NCBI RefSeq assembly: GCF_015690345.1
Contig: NZ_JADPUN010000184.1
Location: 1-34,405 of the forward strand
DNA: 34,405 nucleotides
Source: Plantactinospora alkalitolerans
GTDB taxonomy: Bacteria > Actinomycetota > Actinomycetes > Mycobacteriales > Micromonosporaceae
Direction: 5' to 3'
Shown: piece by piece, positions 28,421-34,405 of the stretch
How positions within the stretch are numbered: position 1 is the first letter of the stretch
Layout of the letters: the number at the start of each line of letters is the position of its first letter
Made by a program: the position numbers and the translations under genes
Notes under the pieces: generated by a model
Databases searched by the model: none
What the model was told of the DNA's origin: nothing
Seen by the model: the letters and a program-made list of their open reading frames with translations, nothing else

Positions 28421-30826
28421 TCATCCGGCGAGCGTCACCGTTCCGGCCGCTCCGTCGATCGTGACGAGCTGACCGGTCCGGATCTTCTCGGTGGCGTCCG
28501 GCACGCAGATCACGGCGGGGATGCCGTACTCGCGGGCCACCGTGGGGCCGTGTGCCATCGCGGCACCGGTCTCGGTCACCAGTCCGCCGGCGGTCAGGAA
28601 CAGTGGCGTCCAGCCGGGATCGGTGGTCGCGGCGACCAGGATCTCGCCGGGCTCGATGTGCGCGGTGGCGGGGTCGTGCACCACCCGGGCGGGTCCGGTG
28701 GCCGTACCCGATGCCGCCCCGACCCCGCGCAGCGTGCCGTCCCCGGACGGCGCCACCGGGATCAGGGCCTCGACGTCGGTGCCGTCGGTCAGCAGGGCGA
28801 CCGGAACCCGGCGGCGGCGCACTTCCCGCTGGTGCACCGCCCGGCGGTCGGCGACCAACGCCCGGTGGTCGATCCGCTGCTCCACGATGGCACGCGCCTC
28901 GGCGAGGGTCAGGAACATGATGTCGTCGGCGTGCGCCAGCAGCCCCTGCCCGGCGAGTTCGGCGCCGACCAGCAGCAGCTGCCGGCGGGTCTCACGCAGC
29001 GGGTACAGGCCGGCGAACTTGCCCGCCTCCCGGAGGCCGGTCAGCACCCGGGCCCGGCGCAGGAGGAACCCGGCGAGCCGGCCACGGACCGGCCGTTGTC
29101 GGCGGGCCCGCTGGGCGAGTTCGGCGAGTTTCTCCTCCGCCGCCGCCCCGGCGCGCGCGAACCGCCGGTCCGGCGCCTGCTCCGGATCGGTGACCCGCAG
29201 ATAGTTCGCGATCATGGCGAAGACCGGTGTCGGGTCCTCGGCCCAGCGCGGTACGCCGATGTCGACCTCGGCGGCGGCACGGTGGCCGTACGCGTCGAGG
29301 AAGGCCGCCAGGCCGATGTCCGGCAGCGTGCCGGCGAGGTAGCTCGCGGCGAGTTCGTCCGGTGGAGTCTTCAGCAGCAGGTCGCGGTGTTCGGTGGCGT
29401 TTTCGGCCAGCCGCCACAGGGACAGGTCCATCTCGATGGTGACGTTGTGAGGCATGCCGCCGAGGACGGTGTTGACCTCCGCCTTGCTGGCGATCCCCTT
29501 GAGCAGTTCCGGTGGCACCGCCGCCACGAGGATGCCGGCGACGATCGGCCAGATGATCGCGTCGTACCGGCTGGACGGGTCCTGGGCCTCGATGAAGTCG
29601 AGTCGCTTGGCGGCCGTGTCCACTCCGGCGGGGGCGACGGAACGCTGCCTGAGCTGTTCGATCTCGCGGAACAGCCGGGTACGCGCCGCGTCCGGCCGGG
29701 CCAGCGCGCGGAGAACCCCGGCCACCGCCCGCGGGGCGGTCCGCAGCACCGAGCCGAGCGACGCGTTCATCCCGGCCGGGTTGCCGGGCAGCGGCGAGAA
29801 CCGGGGGTCGGTCAGGATGTGCTCGACCACCGCCTGGGCGCGGGGACCGAAGTCCACCGCCATCAGCTTCACCAGCCTCTTCCGGGTCGACCTGCCGCGT
29901 ACCAGGTCGGTCAGGTCGCCGTAGAGGCGCCCACCGATGTCGACGATGTCGGCCCTGATGCCGAACGATCCGAGCATCTCCGCCAGCATCGTCTTCAGCG
30001 TCGACATCCCCATCGGGGTGACCGGGGCGAGCATGCCCTGCACGTGGCCGAACTCCAGGTAGATCCGGGGTAGCGGCCGGTCGGTCTGCGGCGGCAGCGG
30101 GAACAGCGTGGTGATCGGTCGGGACTGGAGCAGCCACAGCGTGCCGTCGTGGTCGATCGCCCATTCGACGTCCTGTGGGCACCCGAAGTGGTCCTGGATT
30201 CGCTGTCCGACCTGCCGCAGCTCGGCCAGCTGCTCCGGGGTCAGGCAGCCGCGCTCGTCGTACCGGGTGCCGTCGAGGACGTAGTGGTCGGCCACGACGG
30301 TGCCGTCGACGACGGCGGTACCGAGGCCGGGGGCGGCGTCGACGACCATCTCGGTGCGGCAGCCGGTGATCGGGTTCGCGGTGAACATCACCCCGGCGAC
30401 GGTGGGGTCGACCATGCGCTGCACGACGACGGCCATCCGTACCGTGTCGTGGTCGATGTCGTTGGCCTCGCGGTAGGCGACGGCCCGCTCGGCGTGCAGG
30501 GAGTTCCAGCATCGACCGATGGCGTCGACGAGTTCGTCGGCACCGGTGACGTGGAGGAAGGTGTCCTGTTGGCCGGCGAAGCTGGCGTGCGGCAGGTCTT
30601 CCGCGGTCGCGCTGGAGCGGACCGCGACGGGCCCACCGCCGAGTCGCTGGTACGCCGCGACGACCTCGGCCTCCGGGATCACGCCGAGCTGGTGTGCGGC
30701 CGTGGTCAGGCAGAAGCCGTCCGGGACGCGTTCGCCCATCCGGATCAGCTCGCCGAGCCCGGTGGCCTTGCCGCCGACCAGATCCACCATGCCGGCGCCT
30801 GTCGCGGCCAGTGCGATCACGTTCAT
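28421..30826 (-). CDS. Rifampicin phosphotransferase-like PEP/pyruvate-binding enzyme
   Basis: The protein has 801 residues from the ATG at 30826 (GGGGAG 7 nt upstream); the frame further upstream is promoter. An N-terminal PPDK/PEP-synthase ATP-grasp domain has LVGGKATGLGEL (Lys20) and RSSATAEDLPHASFAGQ (Arg70), with LWLLQSRPITTL closing it near 265. A helical middle domain includes AYGHRAAAEVDIGVPRWAEDPT. The C-terminal swivelling His domain has TDPGWTPLF and MAHGPTVAREYGIPAV with phospho-carrier His759. Domain order, PRWxEDPT and TDPxWTPLF match rifampicin phosphotransferase (RPH), which uses ATP to phosphorylate rifamycin via the phospho-His. True RPH has THG where this has AHG, and the length is slightly short. 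A different substrate is possible, so the drug function is not certain. It is divergent from a TetR gene. Confidence 0.75.
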   Translation of the reverse strand: MNVIALAATGAGMVDLVGGKATGLGELIRMGERVPDGFCLTTAAHQLGVIPEAEVVAAYQRLGGGPVAVRSSATAEDLPHASFAGQQDTFLHVTGADELVDAIGRCWNSLHAERAVAYREANDIDHDTVRMAVVVQRMVDPTVAGVMFTANPITGCRTEMVVDAAPGLGTAVVDGTVVADHYVLDGTRYDERGCLTPEQLAELRQVGQRIQDHFGCPQDVEWAIDHDGTLWLLQSRPITTLFPLPPQTDRPLPRIYLEFGHVQGMLAPVTPMGMSTLKTMLAEMLGSFGIRADIVDIGGRLYGDLTDLVRGRSTRKRLVKLMAVDFGPRAQAVVEHILTDPRFSPLPGNPAGMNASLGSVLRTAPRAVAGVLRALARPDAARTRLFREIEQLRQRSVAPAGVDTAAKRLDFIEAQDPSSRYDAIIWPIVAGILVAAVPPELLKGIASKAEVNTVLGGMPHNVTIEMDLSLWRLAENATEHRDLLLKTPPDELAASYLAGTLPDIGLAAFLDAYGHRAAAEVDIGVPRWAEDPTPVFAMIANYLRVTDPEQAPDRRFARAGAAAEEKLAELAQRARRQRPVRGRLAGFLLRRARVLTGLREAGKFAGLYPLRETRRQLLLVGAELAGQGLLAHADDIMFLTLAEARAIVEQRIDHRALVADRRAVHQREVRRRRVPVALLTDGTDVEALIPVAPSGDGTLRGVGAASGTATGPARVVHDPATAHIEPGEILVAATTDPGWTPLFLTAGGLVTETGAAMAHGPTVAREYGIPAVICVPDATEKIRTGQLVTIDGAAGTVTLAG

Positions 30827-30845
30827 CCCGGACTCCCCTCTTTTA

Positions 30846-30901
30846 CAATACGACTGCAATGTACGGCTGCCGACACCCCATGTCAATACGACTGCAATGT
30901 A
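30846..30901. promoter_or_regulatory. Two perfect 18-bp operator repeats, probable TetR sites
   Basis: CAATACGACTGCAATGTA occurs at 30846-30863 and again at 30884-30901, identical and 38 bp apart, in the gap between the divergent RPH-like and TetR genes. Each is an imperfect dyad with TTACA/TGTAA-like ends. The first covers the -10 of the RPH-like promoter and the second its -35 and the region just before the TetR start, so a bound repressor would block both genes. Confidence 0.75.
30858..30886 (-). promoter_or_regulatory. Near-consensus promoter of the RPH-like gene
   Basis: On the minus strand TTGACA (30886-30881), a 17-bp spacer and TACATT (30863-30858) match the housekeeping sigma consensus unusually well. 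Transcription would start about 25 nt before the gene. Such a strong promoter is consistent with tight repression through the overlapping repeats. Confidence 0.75.
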
Positions 30902-30911
30902 AAGTGGTCCT

Positions 30912-31565
30912 GTGCCCAGGAGAGTCGACCACCACGCGCGCCGGAAGCAGCTCGCCGACGCCCTGATGAGCCTCGCCGCCACCCAGGGCCTGGAGGCCGT
31001 CAGCCTCCGGCACGTCGCGGCCGAGGCCGGCGTGTCCACCGGCATGGTGCAGCACTACTTCCGCACCAAGGACGAGATGATGATCTTCGCGCTGGACATG
31101 GTCATGCAGAACGTCCAGGCCCGGTCCACCGCCGAGGCGACCTCGGCGCGGCCCACCGGACCCGGCGGCATCGTCCGGACGCTGCTGCTGCAGATCCTGC
31201 CGCTGGACGAACTCCGACGACTCGAGAACCACGTCGTCCTGGCGTTCCTCGCCTACGCCGCCGTCAAACCGGCCATCGCCGAGGGCCTACGGGGAAGCGT
31301 CGGCCAGATGCGGAGCTTCGTCGCGGAGCAGATCCGGGCCGCGCAGGAGAATTCCGACAGCGCACTGCGGATCGACCCCGACCACGCGGCGATGGGCCTG
31401 CTCGCCCTCGTCGACGGGCTCGGCATCCAGGTCCTCGGCCAGCACTACTCCCCCGACGAGGCGGTCGCCGTCCTCGACACGCACCTCCGGCTCCTGTTCG
31501 GCGCCGCCGACGACGCGCCGGAGCCCGGCGACACCACCGATCGGACCCCGTCGACCCGAGCGTGA
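30912..31565 (+). CDS. TetR-family transcriptional repressor
   Basis: A 217-residue regulator from the GTG at 30912. The N-terminal HTH (about 8-54) includes RKQLADALMSLAATQGLEAVSLRHVAAEAGVSTG and MVQHYFRTKDEM, followed by an all-helical ligand-binding domain resembling the BetI/TetR_C_6 type (HVVLAFLAYAAVKPAIAEGL, then LLALVDGLGIQVL). It is divergent from the RPH-like gene with two identical 18-bp operators in between. The natural inference is that it represses that gene and itself and is released by the RPH-like enzyme's substrate or a related compound. Confidence 0.93.
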   Translation: MPRRVDHHARRKQLADALMSLAATQGLEAVSLRHVAAEAGVSTGMVQHYFRTKDEMMIFALDMVMQNVQARSTAEATSARPTGPGGIVRTLLLQILPLDELRRLENHVVLAFLAYAAVKPAIAEGLRGSVGQMRSFVAEQIRAAQENSDSALRIDPDHAAMGLLALVDGLGIQVLGQHYSPDEAVAVLDTHLRLLFGAADDAPEPGDTTDRTPSTRA

Positions 31566-31681
31566 ACTGCCGGTCCGGACCCGCCGACACCCCTGCGGCC
31601 GACCCGGCCCCGCCCACGATCCCCGTACGCTACGACAACGCGCGCCGGACGGACCGGTGCCGGAGAGAATGAGGTTGATCG

Positions 31682-32686
31682 GTGTCGACCCGGATGGCGG
31701 TCCTCGGAGCCGGATCCTGGGGGACCGCCTTCGCGATGGTCCTCGCCGACGCCGGATCCCGGGTCACGCTCTGGGGGCGCCGCCCCGAACTGGTGGACGC
31801 CGTCAACCGCACACACACCAATCCGGACTACTTCCCCGGAATCGAACTTCCGACCGGGATCACCGCGACGACGGATCCGGTGGCGGCCATCGCCGGTGCC
31901 GAGTTCGTGGTGCTCGCGGTGCCGTCACAGACCCTCCGGGCGAACCTGGCCGCCTGGGCTCCCCGGATCGCCCCGGACACCGTGCTGGTGAGCCTGATGA
32001 AGGGCGTCGAACTCGGCACCGCCAAGTTGATGAGCGAGGTCATCGCGGAGGTCACCGGTGCCGGCCCGAACCGGATCGCCGTGGTGTCCGGACCCAACCT
32101 GGCGCCCGAGATCGTCCGTCGGGAGCCCGCCGCGGGGGTGGTGGCCTGCCGGGACGAGACCGTCGCCGAACTGCTCCAGCATGCCTGCCACACCGCCTAC
32201 TACCGCCCCTACACCAACGTCGACGTGGTGGGCTGCGAGGTCGGCGGGGCGGTGAAGAACGTCATCGGCCTGGCCGTCGGCATCGCCGAGGGAATGGGGC
32301 TCGGCGACAACACCAAGGCGTCGCTGATCACCCGGGGTCTGGCCGAGACCGCCCGCCTCGGCCTGGCGATGGGCGCCGACCCGCTCACCTTCGCCGGCCT
32401 GGCCGGCATGGGCGACCTGGTCGCGACCTGCTCCTCGCCGCTGTCCCGCAACCACACCTTCGGTGCGAACCTGGGGCGGGGCATGACGGTGGCCCAGACC
32501 ATCGCCGCGACCCGGCAGACCGCGGAGGGGGTCACCTCCTGCCGGGCGGTGCTGGACCTCGCCCGACGTCACGGCATCGACATGCCGATCGCCCAGATGG
32601 TCGTCGACATCGTGCACGACGAAAAGCCGCCCCCGCTCGTCGTGAAGGAGCTGATGTCGCGATCGGCGAAGCCCGAACGCCGATGA
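31682..32686 (+). CDS. gpsA: NAD(P)H-dependent glycerol-3-phosphate dehydrogenase
   Basis: A 334-residue enzyme starting at a GTG. Rossmann motif VLGAGSWGTA (7-16), SLMKGVE (Lys107), SGPNLAPEI (136-144), catalytic Lys192 in GGAVKNVIGLAVG, and DNTKASLITRGLAE (209-222). It reduces dihydroxyacetone phosphate to sn-glycerol 3-phosphate, the backbone for phospholipid synthesis, in the cytoplasm. All family signatures and the usual length are present. This is a chromosomal housekeeping gene, so the right part of the window is core genome. No partner gene of lipid synthesis is adjacent. Confidence 0.96.
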   Translation: MSTRMAVLGAGSWGTAFAMVLADAGSRVTLWGRRPELVDAVNRTHTNPDYFPGIELPTGITATTDPVAAIAGAEFVVLAVPSQTLRANLAAWAPRIAPDTVLVSLMKGVELGTAKLMSEVIAEVTGAGPNRIAVVSGPNLAPEIVRREPAAGVVACRDETVAELLQHACHTAYYRPYTNVDVVGCEVGGAVKNVIGLAVGIAEGMGLGDNTKASLITRGLAETARLGLAMGADPLTFAGLAGMGDLVATCSSPLSRNHTFGANLGRGMTVAQTIAATRQTAEGVTSCRAVLDLARRHGIDMPIAQMVVDIVHDEKPPPLVVKELMSRSAKPERR

Positions 32687-32713
32687 CCCACCTCCGGGTC
32701 GTCCGAAGGTCGG

Positions 32714-33442
32714 CTAGCGCCTGACGCAGACGTAGCTGGCGTAGGTGGCCGGATGCCGACTTGCGTCGACCTCGGCGATCCGGAAACCGGCCTTCTCCAG
32801 CATCGGCTCCAGCAGCCAGCTGAAGGTGCTGTGTTCCTCGCGTACGTGGGTGGCGAGTTCGGCCCGGGTCCAGCCGTCGGCGGCGGATCCGGCCGCCGAG
32901 GCCAGCCAGGTCTCCAGCTCCCCCGCCGTCTGGGCCGGATCGAAGGTGTAGACCAGGTCGCGGAGCAGCAGCACCCCACCCGGCCGCAGGATGTCGGCGA
33001 TCCGGACGAGGGCGATCGCCTTCCAGAAATCGGGCAGCTGGTGCAGCGCGTGTCGGCTGTAGACGAAGTCGGCGGCCCGCCCCTGGTGAACGTAGCTCAG
33101 GAAACCGGCCTGCACGATCTCGACGTTGGTCAGCCCGGCGCGGGCGGCGTCCTCTCGTAGCCGACCGAGCATCGCCGTCGAGACGTCCACGGCGACGAGG
33201 CGCCGGCAGATCCGCGCGGCGGCCAGGGGAAGGCGGCCGGTACCCGACCCGAGGTCGACAAGTGTGCTGTCCGCGTCGAGCCCGAGCCGGCACAGGGTGT
33301 CGAGATCAGCCTGCGGATCGTGCCCGGCCTTCCGGTCGTAGCCGGCGACGTATCCCGGATCCAGATGCTCGTTCCCGGCGTGCGCCAGCTCGTCGAGCCA
33401 CCAGTCGGGCTGTCCGCCGGCGCCGTTCGGCCGTTCCGACAC
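32714..33442 (-). CDS. Class I SAM-dependent methyltransferase
   Basis: About 242 residues. Motif I LVDLGSGTGRLPLA (about 62-75), an acidic end of strand two (VAVDVSTAML), post-motif DFVYSRHALHQLPDFWKA and LRPGGVLLLRDLVYTF. This is a typical methyltransferase of the UbiE/Methyltransf_25 type; the substrate is unknown. The reading frame extends to an ATG at 33505, but that extension is low-complexity and lacks a ribosome-binding site. The GTG at 33442 has GGAGGAG 10 nt upstream. Convergent with gpsA, with 27 nt between the stops, and divergent from the coiled-coil gene. Confidence 0.85.
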   Translation of the reverse strand: MSERPNGAGGQPDWWLDELAHAGNEHLDPGYVAGYDRKAGHDPQADLDTLCRLGLDADSTLVDLGSGTGRLPLAAARICRRLVAVDVSTAMLGRLREDAARAGLTNVEIVQAGFLSYVHQGRAADFVYSRHALHQLPDFWKAIALVRIADILRPGGVLLLRDLVYTFDPAQTAGELETWLASAAGSAADGWTRAELATHVREEHSTFSWLLEPMLEKAGFRIAEVDASRHPATYASYVCVRR

Positions 33443-33605
33443 CTCCGCCACGCTCCTCCGCCTCGACCCGGTCGCCGCCGTCGCTCCCCGCGACGACGGC
33501 CCCATTATGATCTACCGGGGCCGTACCGGGCCCGGCAATTACCCGACGGCGACCTCACCCCCGGCTGGAGCGGACGAGCCGCGGAAACCGGCCCCGGCCC
33601 GGCAC

Positions 33606-33611
33606 TAGACT
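33606..33611 (+). promoter_or_regulatory. Possible -10 box of the coiled-coil gene
   Basis: TAGACT (TANNNT) lies 9 nt before the ATG and there is no Shine-Dalgarno sequence, suggesting a leaderless mRNA. No clear -35. Confidence 0.35.
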
Positions 33612-33620
33612 TCCCCGGCG

Positions 33621-34405
33621 ATGGACAACCAGAACCCCACCAGCGATCTCCAGGCCGAAAGTCGACCCTGCGCCCACTGTGGACGGCCGGTTCCGCAGCG
33701 GGCGGCCGCCGGGCGACCGTTCCGGTACTGCCGCGACAACGACGGCGCCTGTCAGCGGGCATCCCGTAACCAGCGGATGCGGCACCGTAACGCCCCCGGG
33801 CTGGCCGGGCAGGTGGCCAGGACCTGGGAGGTCGTCGACCGGCTGGACCAGATGGCCGACGCGCTCAGCGAGGCGCTGCACGCCGAACTGTCGCCGGCCG
33901 GGGTGGAACGGCAGGTAGCCGAGGTTCGGGCCGAGGCGGCCAGCCAGATCGCCGCGGCGCAGACCGAACGGGACGAGGCCCGCCACGCGGCCGAGGCCGC
34001 GGCGGTCACCCTACGCCAGGCGCAGCAGGCCGCCGCCGAGGCGGTCGCCGAACGGGCCACCGCCCGCCAGGAGTCCGAGCGGGCCACCCGGACCGTCGAA
34101 CAGGGCCGCGCCGAGACCAGCGCCGCCCTCGCCGCCCGGGACGCGGCGCGGCAGGCGGAGAGCGCGGCGGTCGCCCTGCGTACCCAGGCCGAGCAGGATC
34201 GCGACGGAGCCCGCCGGGACCTGCGCGCGCTGCGTGCCGAGGCGGACACCGACCGGCGGCAGCTGGCCGAGGTCACCCGGGAGCGGGACACGGCACGCGC
34301 GGAAGCCGACCGGGCCACCCGGTCGGCGGCCGAGGCGGTGACCCAGGCCGAACGGTTCCGGACCATGGCCGCCGAAGCCCGGACCATGGCCACCGAAGCC
34401 CGGAC
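33621..34405 (+). CDS. Zinc-knuckle plus long coiled-coil protein, incomplete at the right edge
   Basis: From the ATG at 33621 the frame stays open through the end of the window (261 codons seen). Residues 17-50 hold CAHCGRPVP, then YCRDNDGAC, a CxxC-x(n)-C-x(6)-C metal-binding pattern. From about residue 60 onward it is an almost uninterrupted Ala/Glu/Arg/Gln-rich coiled coil. The last visible part repeats RTMA(A/T)EA in tandem. This resembles KfrA-like or Smc-like coiled-coil proteins that bind DNA or act as scaffolds, but no named family can be assigned. The Ser/Arg-rich open frame on the opposite strand is its shadow. Confidence 0.75.
   Translation, partial: MDNQNPTSDLQAESRPCAHCGRPVPQRAAAGRPFRYCRDNDGACQRASRNQRMRHRNAPGLAGQVARTWEVVDRLDQMADALSEALHAELSPAGVERQVAEVRAEAASQIAAAQTERDEARHAAEAAAVTLRQAQQAAAEAVAERATARQESERATRTVEQGRAETSAALAARDAARQAESAAVALRTQAEQDRDGARRDLRALRAEADTDRRQLAEVTRERDTARAEADRATRSAAEAVTQAERFRTMAAEARTMATEAR

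Noticed and set aside
28550-30073. 507-codon plus-strand frame opposite the RPH-like gene
   Set aside because: Antisense shadow; composition is biased and the other strand has complete catalytic motifs.
33752-34393. Ser/Ala/Arg-rich minus-strand frame of 213 codons
   Set aside because: Antisense of a repetitive coiled-coil gene; low-complexity product and no start signal.

Overview
The window is high-GC DNA from an actinomycete, most likely a Micromonosporaceae-type soil bacterium. This assignment is an inference. It rests on strong G/C third-position bias, a mycothiol-dependent-enzyme (maleylpyruvate isomerase-like) protein, frequent GTG starts, apparently leaderless genes with TANNNT -10 boxes, and the family mix. 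No RNA gene and no CRISPR array was seen.

Layout. (1) Positions 1-3830 look like a mobile or island end: the start of an IS982-type transposase, two overlapping small zinc-ribbon genes, an alpha/beta hydrolase, a SUKH-like immunity protein, a tyrosine recombinase and an HNH endonuclease. The island abuts the stump of a short-chain dehydrogenase, which was probably the third gene of the next operon. (2) Positions 3828-9397 hold small redox and regulator units: an MDR reductase plus hydrolase operon divergent from a LysR gene across a palindrome-rich gap, an SDR-MerR operon behind a promoter with a 19-bp spacer, and a VanZ-like membrane protein. (3) Positions 9747-15151 hold a secreted hydrolase divergent from an OmpR/HisKA two-component pair, a dihydrofolate-reductase-fold protein and a mycothiol-dependent-type enzyme. 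(4) Positions 15217-18860 are a graveyard: a decayed O-methyltransferase, an ECF sigma factor with a C-terminal SnoaL-like domain, an internally deleted IS5-type transposase, an unrecognised 327-aa protein and a decapitated serine recombinase. (5) Positions 19139-31565 form a block rich in resistance-type genes: a TmrB-like ATPase, a close relative of rifampicin monooxygenase (Rox) preceded by a 17-codon leader ORF, a 1833-residue single-chain acyl-CoA carboxylase with the eukaryotic domain order, a GNAT acetyltransferase, and a relative of rifampicin phosphotransferase driven by a near-consensus promoter embedded in two perfect 18-bp repeats next to a divergent TetR gene. (6) Positions 31682-34405 look like chromosomal core: gpsA, a methyltransferase and the start of a long coiled-coil protein.

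The most notable points are the leader-ORF/hairpin arrangement in front of the Rox homologue, its co-residence with an RPH-like enzyme, the eukaryote-like carboxylase between them, the TetR operator pair, the MerR-type promoter, and the island junction that truncates an SDR gene.
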